Part shown: piece by piece, positions 17,570 through 26,848 of the stretch | Layout of the letters: each line of letters starts with the position of its first letter | Position numbering within the stretch: the stretch's first letter is position 1 | Assembly (NCBI RefSeq): GCF_009604385.1 | Contig: NZ_WEGJ01000001.1 | Span: forward strand, 669,947-733,946 | Length of the DNA stretch: 64,000 nucleotides | Reading direction: 5' to 3' | Source: Streptomyces smaragdinus | GTDB lineage: Bacteria; Actinomycetota; Actinomycetes; Streptomycetales; Streptomycetaceae | Position numbers and translations under genes: made by a program | Notes under the pieces: model-generated | What the model saw: only the letters and a program-made list of their open reading frames with translations | Databases searched by the model: none | What the model was told of the DNA's origin: nothing

Positions 17570-18949
17570 ATGACCGATACGACCCCCCTGCCCCGTACCG
17601 TACGCGTCGGCTACGGGCTGGGCTCCTTCGCCACCGGCACCTTCGGCACCGTCCCCGGGCTGATCCTGCTCTACTACCTGACCGACGTGCTCGCCGTCCC
17701 GGCCGCCGTGGCCGGCGCCGCCGTCTTCCTGCCCAAGGCATGGGACGTGCTGGTCAACCCGCTGATCGGCGCCGCCGCCGACCGCAGCCGGGCGCACGGC
17801 GGCTCGCGCCGGCCGTTCCTGCTGGCGGGCGCGACAACCCTGCCCCCGCTGTTCGCCCTGATCTTCGCCGCCCCGCCGCTGCACGGCGTCGGCGCCGCCG
17901 TCTATGTGGCGGTGCTCTTCCTGCTGGCGGCCACCGCGTACGCCGTGTTCCAGGTGCCGTACGTGACGATGCCCGCCGAGATGACCGAGGATCCCGTGGA
18001 GCGGGGGCGGGTGCTGGGCTGGCGGGTCGGTTTCCTGGGCGCCGCCATCCTGGTGTCCGGGGCGCTGGCGCCCGCGCTCGCGCAGCGGGACGGCGACTCG
18101 ACGGCCGGCTACCGGACCATGGGCGTCGTGATCGGCGCGCTGCTCGCCGCGGGGATGTTCGGCGCCTGGCGTGCCACCCGCCGGGCGCCGGTGGTGGCGC
18201 GCAGTGAGGCGGAGGGGTCGCTGCGGGCCCAGCTGGCCGCCGGGCGGGAGAACAAGGCGTTCGCCGCGCTCGCCGGGATGTACGCGGTGCAGGCCGCCGC
18301 GGTGGGCGTGATGCTGGCGGGGACGCAGTACTTCGCGACGTACACCCTGGACTCGGCCGGGGCCGTCACACCGCTGTTCGCCTGCATGATCGGGCCGCTG
18401 GTGCTGGTCATGCCGCTGTGGAACCGGCTCGCCCGGGCCCGGGGGACGGTGTACGCGCAGTGGTGCGCCTCGCTGCTCTTCACCGCCGCCGCGGCGCTGC
18501 TCTTCCTGACGCCCTACACCGCGCCCGCCGTCGGGTACGCGGCCGTGGCGCTGGTCGGGGTGGCGTACGCGGGGCTGCAGCTGCTGCCGCTCACCATGCT
18601 CGCGCACACCCTGGCCGCGGACACCCGGCGTACCGGGCGGCGGCGGGCGGCCACCTTCACGGGGCTGTGGACCGCGGCCGAGACGCTCGCCATGGCGCTG
18701 GGTCCGGGGGTGTTCGCGCTGGTCCTGGCCTTCACCGGGTTCCGTTCGTCCGACGCCGACGAGCATGTGGCGCAGCCCTCCGCCGCCCTCACCGGGATCG
18801 CCGCGGGGATGAGCCTGCTGCCGGCCGTTCTCTCGCTCGCCGCGCTGCTGCTCCTGGCCCGTTACGGGCGCGAGTCCGCGCGCCTCGAGGCCGCGATCCC
18901 CGCACAATCCACCACCCGTACCGAAGAAAAGAGCCACCATGCCGGCTGA
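17570..18949 (+). CDS. MelB/GPH-type major facilitator transporter
   Basis: About 459 residues with 12 predicted membrane helices. The N-terminal GYGLGSFATGTFGTVPGLIL, the PKAWDVLVNPLIGAAADR loop and the VPYVTMPAEMTEDPVERGR loop are hallmarks of the glycoside-pentoside-hexuronide:cation symporter (MFS_2) branch. The frame is open from 17477, but family similarity starts at the ATG at 17570. Its stop overlaps the start of the PLP-enzyme gene by 11 bases, so the two are co-translated and the transporter may import or export the substrate of that enzyme. MFS_2 also includes lipid transporters, which matters here. Confidence 0.87.
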   Translation: MTDTTPLPRTVRVGYGLGSFATGTFGTVPGLILLYYLTDVLAVPAAVAGAAVFLPKAWDVLVNPLIGAAADRSRAHGGSRRPFLLAGATTLPPLFALIFAAPPLHGVGAAVYVAVLFLLAATAYAVFQVPYVTMPAEMTEDPVERGRVLGWRVGFLGAAILVSGALAPALAQRDGDSTAGYRTMGVVIGALLAAGMFGAWRATRRAPVVARSEAEGSLRAQLAAGRENKAFAALAGMYAVQAAAVGVMLAGTQYFATYTLDSAGAVTPLFACMIGPLVLVMPLWNRLARARGTVYAQWCASLLFTAAAALLFLTPYTAPAVGYAAVALVGVAYAGLQLLPLTMLAHTLAADTRRTGRRRAATFTGLWTAAETLAMALGPGVFALVLAFTGFRSSDADEHVAQPSAALTGIAAGMSLLPAVLSLAALLLLARYGRESARLEAAIPAQSTTRTEEKSHHAG

Positions 18950-20432
18950 CCCCAAGTCCGACGAGTCCGCAGCCCTCCCCTCGGCCGGCCGCCCCACGGG
19001 CGAGCTGCTGGCCGCGCTGCGTGAGCTGCGCGCCGCCGACGCCCCGACGCGCGGAGGCAGGACCTTCGCCTACGTCTACGACCCCGGCCTGCCCGAGGTG
19101 GACGAGCTGGCGGCCGCCGCGTACCGGGAGTTCGCGACCGTCAACGGCCTCGACCCGACCGTCTTCCCGAGCGTGGCCCGGCTGGAGAACGACGTGGTCG
19201 GCGCCGTGGCGGCGGTGCTGGGCGCGCCCGGGGCGCAGGGCACGTTCACCAGCGGCGGCACGGAGTCGATCCTGCTGGCCGTGAAGACCGCCCGCGACCA
19301 CGCCCGCGCCGTACGCGGGGTGACCGCGCCGCAGCTGGTACTGCCCTCCACCGCCCACGCCGCGTTCCACAAGGCGGCCCATTACCTGGGCCTGGAGCCA
19401 GTGGTCGTCCCGGTCGACCCGGTGACGTTCCGGGCGCTGGCGGCGGACATGGCGGCGGCGGTCACCGACCGGACCGCGCTGGTCGTGGCGTCGGCGCCGT
19501 CGTACGCGCACGGCGTCATGGACCCGGTCGCCGAGATCGCGGCGGCGGCCTCCGAGCGGGGGGTGCTGTGTCACGTCGACGCCTGCATCGGCGGCTGGTT
19601 CCTGCCGTTCCTGGCCCGCGCCGGGCACGCGGTGGCGCCGTTCGGGCTGGCGGTGCCCGGGGTGACGTCGCTGTCGGTGGACCTGCACAAGTACGGGTAC
19701 GCCGACAAGGGCGCGTCCGTGGTCCTGTACCGGGACGCGGAGCTGCGGCGGCACCAGTACTTCGCGCACGCCGGCTGGCCGGGGTATCCGGTCGTCAACC
19801 CGACGGTGCAGGGCACCAAGTCGGGCGGGCTGCTGGCCCAGGCGTGGGCGGTGCTGCGGCATCTGGGCGAGGACGGCTACACGGACCTGGCGCGGCAGAT
19901 CGCGGACGCCGCCGCGGAGCTGGTGCCGGGGCTGCGGGCGGCCGAGGGGGTACGGGTGCTGGGTGAGCCGGCGGGCAGCCTGGTCGCCTTCACGGTGACC
20001 GGACCCGGCGGTGAGCCCGACCTGAGCCTCGTGCTGCACCTCGCCGACGAGATGCGCGAACGCGGCTGGTACCTCCAGCCCCAGCTCTCCTTCGACGGCC
20101 TCCCGCCCAACCTGCACCTCACGCTCACCCCCGCGACCGTCGACCGGGTCGGGGCCCTGCTCGCCGACCTCACCGACGCCCTCTCCGCCGCGCGGACCCT
20201 CGAACCGGCCGTGGTGGACCCGGGGCTGGCCGAGCTGGCGGCCGGCCTCGACCCCGACACCCTGTCCCCGGAGGACGTGGCCGGTTTCCTGGCCTTCGCC
20301 GGGCTCGGCGGCGAGGGGGGCCAGGGTCTGCCCGCCCGGATGGCACCGGTGCTCGCCCTGCTGGACGCGCTGCCGCCGCGGCTGAAGGAGCGGCTGCTCG
20401 CGGAGTTCATCGGATCGGTGTTCCGCGTATGA
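18939..20432 (+). CDS. PLP-dependent decarboxylase/aldolase of the sphingosine-1-phosphate lyase-like group
   Basis: A 497-residue fold-type I PLP enzyme. The cofactor site is intact: TSGGTES (104-110) for phosphate, HVDACIGG with Asp214, and Schiff-base Lys251 in SVDLHKYGY. The HKYGYADKG motif and overall layout are most like sphingosine-1-phosphate lyases and related group II decarboxylases, rather than glutamate decarboxylases. Substrate cannot be fixed. The gene overlaps the transporter gene by 11 bases. A C-terminal ~80-residue tail (EDVAGFLAFAGLGGEG onward) extends beyond the catalytic core. Confidence 0.8.
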   Translation: MPADPKSDESAALPSAGRPTGELLAALRELRAADAPTRGGRTFAYVYDPGLPEVDELAAAAYREFATVNGLDPTVFPSVARLENDVVGAVAAVLGAPGAQGTFTSGGTESILLAVKTARDHARAVRGVTAPQLVLPSTAHAAFHKAAHYLGLEPVVVPVDPVTFRALAADMAAAVTDRTALVVASAPSYAHGVMDPVAEIAAAASERGVLCHVDACIGGWFLPFLARAGHAVAPFGLAVPGVTSLSVDLHKYGYADKGASVVLYRDAELRRHQYFAHAGWPGYPVVNPTVQGTKSGGLLAQAWAVLRHLGEDGYTDLARQIADAAAELVPGLRAAEGVRVLGEPAGSLVAFTVTGPGGEPDLSLVLHLADEMRERGWYLQPQLSFDGLPPNLHLTLTPATVDRVGALLADLTDALSAARTLEPAVVDPGLAELAAGLDPDTLSPEDVAGFLAFAGLGGEGGQGLPARMAPVLALLDALPPRLKERLLAEFIGSVFRV

Positions 20433-20511
20433 GCCGGCCGCACCGTCCCGGATCGTCCAACTCCGCACTGTTTGGTGATCGTTGAATTACCCGGCCGACG
20501 TGTACGCCCTC

Positions 20512-20541
20512 TTACGCCAGGGGGTTACCCGAGCGTAGCGT
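20512..20541 (+). promoter_or_regulatory. Possible promoter of the penicillin-acylase-like gene
   Basis: TTACGC, an 18-base spacer and TAGCGT, about 50 bases before the TTG start. It resembles Streptomyces housekeeping-sigma promoters, but both hexamers are inexact. Confidence 0.35.
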
Positions 20542-20592
20542 GCGGGGGCGCCATCCCAGTGCCCCCACGAACGAAACCGGGAGACCCCTGCG

Positions 20593-23500
20593 TTGAAACC
20601 GTTCAGCAACCGCTTTCGCATCCGCCGCCGGGGCAGATCCCGGTCCGTCGCCACGCTGGTGACCGCCGCCGCGCTGCTGGCGTGCACGCTGTCCGGCACC
20701 ACCGGTGCCACCGACGCCTCGGCGACGTCCGATCCGCAGCCGGGCGCCTCGGACCCGTGCCTGGGCCAGTGCCTGGACATCCTCACCCCCGGTGAGAACG
20801 GCCACGCCACGCTGGCCGGGATCCTGCTGCACCGTACGATCGGCACCCGCCCCGCGCACTCGAACGACCAGATCGAGAAGTACGACAACCTGCTCCACGA
20901 CTACTCCGGTCTGACCGAGGACCAGCTCGCCAACTACTTCGTGGACGCCTCCTTCGGTGTCGCCCCCGACCAGGTCGACTCGGCGTACGCACCGCGCTCC
21001 GGCGTCACCATCACGCGGGACAAGGCCACGGGCACCGCGCACATCAAGGGGACCACCCGCTCGGACACCGAGTTCGGCGCCGGCTACGCGGCCGGCGAGG
21101 ACCGGCTGTGGCTGATGGACCTGCTGCGGCACGTCGGCCGGGGCCAGCTGTCCTCGTTCGCGGGCGGCGCGGCGGGCAACCGGGACCTGGAGCAGAGCCT
21201 GTGGGCGGTCGCCGCCTACCAGGAGCCGGATCTGCAGGCCCAGCTGGACCGTATCCGGGCCTCGGGCTCGCAGGGTTCGCAGGCGGTGCAGGACATCGGC
21301 GACTACGTGGCGGGCATCAACGCGTTCATCGACGACACGGTGGGCGATCTGACGTACCCGGGCGAGTACGAGCTCACGGGTCACGGCAGCTCCATCGCCG
21401 ACTTCAAGCCCACCGACGTGGTCGCGATCGCCTCCGTCATCGGCGCGATCTTCGGCAGCGGGGGCGGCGGCGAGGTCGAGAACGCCCTGGCCAAGATGGC
21501 GCTGCAGAAGCAGTACGGCGCCACGGCCGGCGCGACCGCGTACAAGGCCTGGCGCGCGCAGAACGACGCCGAGGCCGTGACCACGGTCTCCGGCGCCTCG
21601 TTCCCGTACGCCGCGAGCCCCGCCTCGCCGGTGGGTGTCGCCACCCCTGACAGCGGCTCGGTCACCGCGTACAACCACATCTCGAACGCCACCGGCACGG
21701 GAGCGACGAGTGCGGCCAAGACCGCGGAGGGTGTGCTTCCCGGAGACCTGATCTCCGGCAAGCACGGGATGTCCAACGCCCTGGTGGTGTCCGGTGAGCA
21801 CACCGCGTCCGGCAACCCCGTCGCCGTGTTCGGTCCGCAGACCGGGTACTACATGCCGCAGCTTCTGATGGTGCAGGAGCTGGACGGTCCGGGCCTGCGG
21901 GCGCGCGGCGCGTCCTTCCCCGGCATCAGCTTCTACGTGGAGATCGGCCGCGGCATCGACTACGCCTGGAGCGCCACCTCGGCCAACCAGGACATCACCG
22001 ACACCTTCGCCGTCCAGCTGTGCGAGCCGTCGGGCGCGACGCCGACCGTCCGGTCGCAGTACTACCTGCTGCGCGGCGTCTGCACCGCGTTCGACAAGCT
22101 GACGGTGCACAACTCCTGGTCGCCGACTATGGCGGACTCGACGGAGGACGGGTCGTACGACCTGACGTCGCTGCGTTCGGCGTACGGCATGGTCACGCAC
22201 ACCGGCGTCAGCGGGGGCGTCCCCGTCGCGTACACGGCGCTGCGGTCCACGTATCAGCACGAGCTGGACTCCGTCATCGGGTTCCAGAAGTTCAACAACC
22301 CCTCGGTGATCACGTCCGCGTCCGCCTTCCAGACGGCGGCCCGGGACATCGGCTACACCTTCAACTGGTTCTACGCCGACTCCAGGCACACCGCGTACTA
22401 CAACTCGGGGGTCAACCCGGTCCGGGCCGCCGACACCGACCCCGACCAGCCCATCTGGGGCAAGCCGGCGTACGAGTGGCAGCACTGGAACCCGGCCGTC
22501 AACACCTCCGACGTCACCGCCCCGTCGGCGCATCCGCAGTCCAACGACCAGGCGTACTACGTCAGCTGGAACAACAAGCAGGCCGCCGGCTACGCCTCGA
22601 ACTGGGGCGACGGCGGCGCGGTGCACCGTGTCGACCTGCTGGACAAGCGGGTCTCCGACCTGGTGCGGGCCGGCGGGGTGACCCGGGCGAAGCTGACGCA
22701 GGCGATGGAGGACGCCGGCGCCACCGATCTGCGCGCGGAGCAGGTGCTGCCGGTGATCCTCGACGTCATCGGCACCGCGCCGATCAGTGACCCGGCGCAG
22801 GCCGCCGCGGTGGCGGATCTGCGGGCGTGGCTGGCGGCCGGGTCGGAGCGGCGGGAGGCGGCGAAGGGCGACAAGGTATACCGCAACGCCCGGGCGATCC
22901 AGACGCTGGACGCCTGGTGGCCGCTGCTGGTCGAGGGCGTCTTCAAGCCGAAGCTCGGTACGGAGGCGTACCAGGCGCTCACCGCGGTGGGGACGATCAA
23001 CGAGTCCCCGTCGGGCGGGCAGAACGGCTCGGGTGCCGTCGACACGGGCATCGCCGCCGGGGCGCACCGGGGGTCGGCGTTCCAGCACGGGTGGTGGAAC
23101 CACCTCGACAAGGATCTGCGGTCGGTGCTGGGCCGGAGCGTGGCCTCGCCGCTGGACCGCACGTACTGCGGCAGCGGTACGGTCGCGTCCTGCCGGACGA
23201 TCCTGCTGAACACCCTGGCCACGGCCGCGGCCCAGCCCGCCACCACGGTCTACCCCGCGGACGACTCCTGCGACGCGGGTGACCAGGTGTGCGCGGACGC
23301 CATCGTCCACAAGGCGATGGGCGGCATCACGGTCCAGCGCATCGCGTGGCAGAACCGGCCGACGTACCAGCAGGTCGTGGAGTTCCCGGCCACCCGCTCC
23401 GACAACCTCACCAACATGGCCCGGGGCGCGGCGGTCACGGCCTCCGACTACCAGGACGCGATCATTGTCTCGTACCCGCCGGCCAAGGCGATCGACGGCG

Positions 23501-23805
23501 ACCCGGACAGCCGCTGGGCGAGCAAGACGGAGTCCACGGCGTGGATCACGGTCGACCTCAAGGCGGTCCGCAAGGTGGGCCGGGTGAACCTGGACTGGTC
23601 CGACCAGTACGCGATCAAGTACACCATCGCGCTCTCCTCGGACAACGCGACCTGGACGACGGTCCACACCACCACGGCAGGCTCCGGCGGCAACGAAAAC
23701 CGCTCCTTCACCCCGAGGGACGCGCGCTACGTCCGCATCAATCTGCAGACGAGGGGGACGGACAACCGGTACTCGCTGTATGAGATCGGGGTGTACGCCC
23801 AGTAG
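20593..23805 (+). CDS. Secreted penicillin acylase-family hydrolase with C-terminal discoidin (F5/8 type C) domain
   Basis: A 1070-residue exported Ntn-hydrolase precursor. The N-terminus is a long, Arg-rich signal peptide ending around ASA. The acylase alpha part runs to about residue 393. A Gly-Met followed by Ser394-Asn (SNALVVSGEHTASGNP) marks the self-cleavage site, with Ser394 as the likely beta-chain nucleophile. About 135 C-terminal residues form a discoidin domain (AIDGDPDSRWASK to SLYEIGVYAQ), probably for binding sugars or the cell surface. The start is TTG with GGGAGA 8 bases upstream. The family cleaves amides such as acyl-homoserine lactones or beta-lactam side chains. Confidence 0.9.
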   Translation: MKPFSNRFRIRRRGRSRSVATLVTAAALLACTLSGTTGATDASATSDPQPGASDPCLGQCLDILTPGENGHATLAGILLHRTIGTRPAHSNDQIEKYDNLLHDYSGLTEDQLANYFVDASFGVAPDQVDSAYAPRSGVTITRDKATGTAHIKGTTRSDTEFGAGYAAGEDRLWLMDLLRHVGRGQLSSFAGGAAGNRDLEQSLWAVAAYQEPDLQAQLDRIRASGSQGSQAVQDIGDYVAGINAFIDDTVGDLTYPGEYELTGHGSSIADFKPTDVVAIASVIGAIFGSGGGGEVENALAKMALQKQYGATAGATAYKAWRAQNDAEAVTTVSGASFPYAASPASPVGVATPDSGSVTAYNHISNATGTGATSAAKTAEGVLPGDLISGKHGMSNALVVSGEHTASGNPVAVFGPQTGYYMPQLLMVQELDGPGLRARGASFPGISFYVEIGRGIDYAWSATSANQDITDTFAVQLCEPSGATPTVRSQYYLLRGVCTAFDKLTVHNSWSPTMADSTEDGSYDLTSLRSAYGMVTHTGVSGGVPVAYTALRSTYQHELDSVIGFQKFNNPSVITSASAFQTAARDIGYTFNWFYADSRHTAYYNSGVNPVRAADTDPDQPIWGKPAYEWQHWNPAVNTSDVTAPSAHPQSNDQAYYVSWNNKQAAGYASNWGDGGAVHRVDLLDKRVSDLVRAGGVTRAKLTQAMEDAGATDLRAEQVLPVILDVIGTAPISDPAQAAAVADLRAWLAAGSERREAAKGDKVYRNARAIQTLDAWWPLLVEGVFKPKLGTEAYQALTAVGTINESPSGGQNGSGAVDTGIAAGAHRGSAFQHGWWNHLDKDLRSVLGRSVASPLDRTYCGSGTVASCRTILLNTLATAAAQPATTVYPADDSCDAGDQVCADAIVHKAMGGITVQRIAWQNRPTYQQVVEFPATRSDNLTNMARGAAVTASDYQDAIIVSYPPAKAIDGDPDSRWASKTESTAWITVDLKAVRKVGRVNLDWSDQYAIKYTIALSSDNATWTTVHTTTAGSGGNENRSFTPRDARYVRINLQTRGTDNRYSLYEIGVYAQ

Positions 23806-23818
23806 TCCCCGGCACCAC

Positions 23819-23851
23819 GATGCCGCCGCCGTCCTGTACGGCGGCGGCATC
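23819..23851. terminator. Bidirectional hairpin terminator
   Basis: Perfect 14-bp stem, arms GATGCCGCCGCCGT and ACGGCGGCGGCATC, 5-base loop, between the convergent acylase and phosphotransferase genes. Confidence 0.8.
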
Positions 23852-23858
23852 GCCACGG

Positions 23859-24401
23859 TTATCCGACGTGCGCGGCGATCGTACGGGCGCACTCCAGGGA
23901 CTCCGTGTGCGTCGTGTCCACCTTCACGTCGTACGTCACTCCCTCGTGCACCGTCAGGGCCTGGGCCGCCGCCATGCCCCGGGTGCGGTCGCCTCGGGCG
24001 ATCTCGCGGGCCGCCGCCGTGTCGGGGGCGCAGTGGACCGCCACCCAGAGGGTCGGGACGTCTCCCAGGGCCTTCTGCCAGCGTTGTTGGGAGCGGGCGC
24101 CGCCCAGGAAGACGTCGTCGATGATGATCCTCGCGCCCGCGCGGGCCATCGTGACGATGCCCTCCGTCCAGGCCCGCTCCAGCGTGGCGAAGTCCTCGCC
24201 GACCTCGACCGTGCCGTCCGGCGCGATCGTGATTCCCGCGTCCGCGTCCTGGAGGTTCGCCGGGAGGGCGTCGACGAACGAGTCGCAGCCGAAGGCCAGC
24301 CAGGGGTCCGGGAGTACGGCCTGCAGGCAGCGTACGATCCCGGACTTCCCCGAGCTGGAGCCCCCGTTGAGGATGATCATCTGTGGCGTCACGGGCGCCA
24401 C
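23859..24401 (-). CDS. cpt: Chloramphenicol 3-O-phosphotransferase-like kinase
   Basis: A 180-residue P-loop kinase that is plainly close to the self-resistance enzyme CPT of the chloramphenicol producer S. venezuelae. Shared segments include [20 protein letters not shown] (Walker A), WLAFGCDS with Asp40 in the place of the catalytic Asp37, [17 protein letters not shown], and the C-terminal [18 protein letters not shown] uses ATP to phosphorylate the primary hydroxyl of chloramphenicol. No chloramphenicol biosynthetic gene is seen in the window. It lies 34 bases after the LLM oxidoreductase gene on the same strand. The start could instead be the ATG at 24380. Confidence 0.88.
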   Translation of the reverse strand: MAPVTPQMIILNGGSSSGKSGIVRCLQAVLPDPWLAFGCDSFVDALPANLQDADAGITIAPDGTVEVGEDFATLERAWTEGIVTMARAGARIIIDDVFLGGARSQQRWQKALGDVPTLWVAVHCAPDTAAAREIARGDRTRGMAAAQALTVHEGVTYDVKVDTTHTESLECARTIAAHVG

Positions 24402-24435
24402 GATAGGCGTCGCGCCCGGCGCCGCGCGAGCAGGA

Positions 24436-25293
24436 TTACAGCGCCGGCGGCCCCTGCTCGATGCGCCGCATCACCGCCGGGAGGCTGTCCAGATCCGGCC
24501 CCGACTGCAGCTGACGCTCGTCCCACCACGTCGCCCCCGCGTCCCGCAGCGGCCCGATCACGTCCGCGGCCCGGCCGGGGTCCCCCGGCGTGGCGCCGCC
24601 CAGCACGATCTCGAACGGTTCCGTGCCCTCCCGCTGATCGCGGAGGTACGCGACCAGCGCCCGCACCTCGTCCAGCGGCGGCACCACCCCGTGCCGCGCG
24701 GACAGGAACAGCGGCACCGCCCCGTCCCAGCGCGCCGCCCGCCGCATCGGCCGGCGGTTCGGCCAGAACCCCGCCACCCACACCGGCGGACGCGGCTGCT
24801 GCACCGTCGCAGGATTCAGCGTGACGTCCGCCACCCAGTAGTGCGTCCCGGAGTGGGTCACCGGCGAGCCCGACCAGAAGCGGCCGAGCAGCTCCAGCCC
24901 CTCGTCCAGCCGCCCGGCCAGCTCCACCGGGTCCGTGACGTCGCCGAAGGCCCCGTACTCGTCCTCGACCGGCCCGCCCAGGCCCGCGCCGAAGGTCACC
25001 CGGCCCCCGCTGAGGTGGTCGAGGGTGGCGATCTGACGCGCCAGCTGCTGCGGGCGGCGGCGGGCCACCGGGGTCACCAGGGTGCCGAGCCGGATCCGCG
25101 AGGTGGCCAGCGCGGCGGCGGTGAGCAGCATCCAGGGGTCGCCGAAGGGGCGGTCGCCGTGCCGGCGGTGCAGCAGGTGGTCCCAGACGAACAGACCGTC
25201 CCAGCCGGCCTGCTCGGCCGCCTCCGCGACCCGGGCCACGGCACGTGGATCGGCGAAGTCCCCGAAGTTGGGAATGTTGATCGAAAAGCGCAT
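24436..25293 (-). CDS. LLM-class flavin-dependent (luciferase-like) oxidoreductase
   Basis: A 285-residue TIM-barrel protein of the bacterial luciferase-like family, expected to use F420 or FMN. Characteristic segments are [11 protein letters not shown] at the N-terminus, [32 protein letters not shown] and [12 protein letters not shown]. It is upstream of and co-directional with the phosphotransferase gene, so the two may form a small operon. The natural substrate is unknown. Confidence 0.88.
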   Translation of the reverse strand: MRFSINIPNFGDFADPRAVARVAEAAEQAGWDGLFVWDHLLHRRHGDRPFGDPWMLLTAAALATSRIRLGTLVTPVARRRPQQLARQIATLDHLSGGRVTFGAGLGGPVEDEYGAFGDVTDPVELAGRLDEGLELLGRFWSGSPVTHSGTHYWVADVTLNPATVQQPRPPVWVAGFWPNRRPMRRAARWDGAVPLFLSARHGVVPPLDEVRALVAYLRDQREGTEPFEIVLGGATPGDPGRAADVIGPLRDAGATWWDERQLQSGPDLDSLPAVMRRIEQGPPAL

Positions 25294-25447
25294 CCGCGCA
25301 TTCTCTGCCGCTCACGCCCCCCTGACAACACCGCGCCCCGGGGAGATCTCCGGCGGAACCGGACACGCGAAACCGGGAGTCTGCTCCTGCGCGGGCTTCC
25401 CGGTGGGGCAGACTTAAGCCACGCCGACCGACGCCGTAAGGAAGTAA

Positions 25448-26008
25448 ATGCCGACCTCACCCAGCGACACCATCATGCTCGAACTCGTCGACGAGACCGG
25501 CAGGACCATCGGCACCGAGGAGAAGCTGGCCGCCCATCAGCCGCCCGGCCGGCTGCACCGCGCGTTCTCCGTGTTCCTCTTCGACCAGCGCGGCCGCCTC
25601 CTCCTCCAGCAGCGGGCCCTGGGCAAGTACCACTCCCCCGGCGTCTGGTCGAACACCTGCTGCGGCCACCCCTACCCGGGCGAGTCGCCGTTCGGCGCCG
25701 CCGCGCGCCGGGTGTACGAGGAGCTGGGGGTCTCGCCGGTGCTGATGGGCGAGGCGGGGACGGTGTCGTACAACCACCCCGACCCGGCCTCCGGGCTGGT
25801 GGAGCGCGAGTTCAACCATCTCTTCGCCGGGCTGGTCGAGGCCGAGCCGGAGCCCGACCCGCAGGAGGTCGCGCAGACGGTGTACGTGACCGCCGAGGAG
25901 CTGGAGAAGCGGCACGCGCAGGACCCGTTCTCCGCCTGGTTCATGACCGTACTGGACGCCGCCCGGCCCACGATCCGCGAGCTGACGGGCCCCGCGGGCG
26001 GCTGGTAG
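25448..26008 (+). CDS. idi: Isopentenyl-diphosphate delta-isomerase, type 1
   Basis: A 186-residue Nudix-fold isomerase that interconverts IPP and DMAPP, supplying starters for isoprenoids such as the hopanoid precursors made elsewhere in the window. The catalytic Cys is in VWSNTCCGHPYPGES (Cys72), the Nudix-like helix is AARRVYEELGV, and the metal-binding glutamates are in VEREFNHL (Glu119, Glu121). AAGGAAG lies 5 bases before the ATG. Its stop codon directly abuts the stop of the convergent ATPase-domain gene. Confidence 0.95.
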   Translation: MPTSPSDTIMLELVDETGRTIGTEEKLAAHQPPGRLHRAFSVFLFDQRGRLLLQQRALGKYHSPGVWSNTCCGHPYPGESPFGAAARRVYEELGVSPVLMGEAGTVSYNHPDPASGLVEREFNHLFAGLVEAEPEPDPQEVAQTVYVTAEELEKRHAQDPFSAWFMTVLDAARPTIRELTGPAGGW

Positions 26009-26485
26009 TCAGCCGGACCGCGGTGTCCGCAGCGGCAGCGAGGCCCAGATCACCTTCCCGCCGGTGGCGGTGTGCTGTACGTCGCACACCCCGCCGGCCT
26101 CGGCGGTGATCGTCTTCACCAGCAGCAGCCCGCGCCCGCCGGTCTCGTCGCCGTCCGTCTCCAGCGCCTTGGGCCGGTACGGGTGCTGGTCCTCCACGGA
26201 GACCCGGACCCGGTCGGCGGTAACGGCGACCTCGACCCCGATCTGGGGGGAGAGGAGCGCCGCGTGCCGGACGGCGTTGGTGACCAGCTCGGAGACGATG
26301 AGCAGCAGACCGTGGATCAGCTCGTCCTCGACGGGGACCCGCTGGCGGTTCAGGAGGTCCCGTACCGCGTGCCGGGACTGGGGGACGGACGAGTCCAGGG
26401 CGGGTGCGGTGAATCTCCACACCCCTTCGTACGGCGCCGGAGCTGCCGAGCCCGGCTCGGCGGGGATGCTCCCGAGCTCGTTCAT
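26009..26485 (-). CDS. Anti-sigma-type HATPase (serine kinase-like) regulatory protein
   Basis: A 158-residue GHKL ATPase of the RsbW/SpoIIAB-like class that is abundant in Streptomyces. The N box is LLLIVSELVTNAVRHAA, and the nucleotide-binding G boxes are in VEDQHPYRP and GGRGLLLVKTI. No sensor or membrane part is present. These proteins typically bind or phosphorylate a partner (anti-anti-sigma factor or sigma factor); none is adjacent. The ATG at 26485 has AGGAG upstream. Confidence 0.85.
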   Translation of the reverse strand: MNELGSIPAEPGSAAPAPYEGVWRFTAPALDSSVPQSRHAVRDLLNRQRVPVEDELIHGLLLIVSELVTNAVRHAALLSPQIGVEVAVTADRVRVSVEDQHPYRPKALETDGDETGGRGLLLVKTITAEAGGVCDVQHTATGGKVIWASLPLRTPRSG

Positions 26486-26633
26486 CGACGGCTCCTGCCT
26501 TCGCCTCCACTCACACCCCGAAGTGTTGGGAATCATGGGAGCTCAACCGTCTGTCGAGCAGAAGTTGGCCATCTTTGGACGCCTTCCGACCGGATACGCA
26601 TATGCCGGCGAGTGTTGAGATCGAATAAATGCG

Positions 26634-26663
26634 TTGCTGAGGCCGTCCCGGGTGCCGTACCTT
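26634..26663 (+). promoter_or_regulatory. Candidate promoter of the ABC-F leader transcript
   Basis: TTGCTG (26634-26639), an 18-base spacer and TACCTT (26658-26663). Transcription from here would start near 26670 and give a leader of about 230 bases before the ABC-F start codon. A TTGACA at 26683-26688 is an alternative -35 but has no good -10. Confidence 0.4.
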
Positions 26664-26719
26664 CAAATGTGCCCTGCAGTCGTTGACAGGAGAAGGCAGT
26701 TGCTCGTCTGAGGTCGAAA

Positions 26720-26848
26720 ATGCACCGTTGCCCCGCGGCTCCATCAGCCGTGTGCCGGCACGTGCGACCTCCGGCTGGAGCAGCCACTCCCGTCCCTGCA
26801 GGGCACCTCGTCCTGACCCGGACCTCTCTCGTGTGGCACCTCCCGTAA
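26720..26848 (+). CDS. Possible 42-residue leader peptide (uORF)
   Basis: A short open frame from an ATG preceded by GAGG at a suitable distance, ending in TAA at 26846-26848, which is 54 bases before the ABC-F start codon. It is rich in Pro, Arg and His. Its last codons (CTC CCG) are part of an anti-Shine-Dalgarno stretch, which is what a ribosome-stalling leader peptide would need. There is no family match to support it, so expression is unproven. Confidence 0.35.
   Translation: MHRCPAAPSAVCRHVRPPAGAATPVPAGHLVLTRTSLVWHLP

Noticed and set aside
20512..23892. Very long minus-strand open frame opposite the penicillin-acylase gene
   Set aside because: Arg/Val/Gly-rich composition without domains; the plus strand carries a signal peptide, acylase motifs and discoidin domain.
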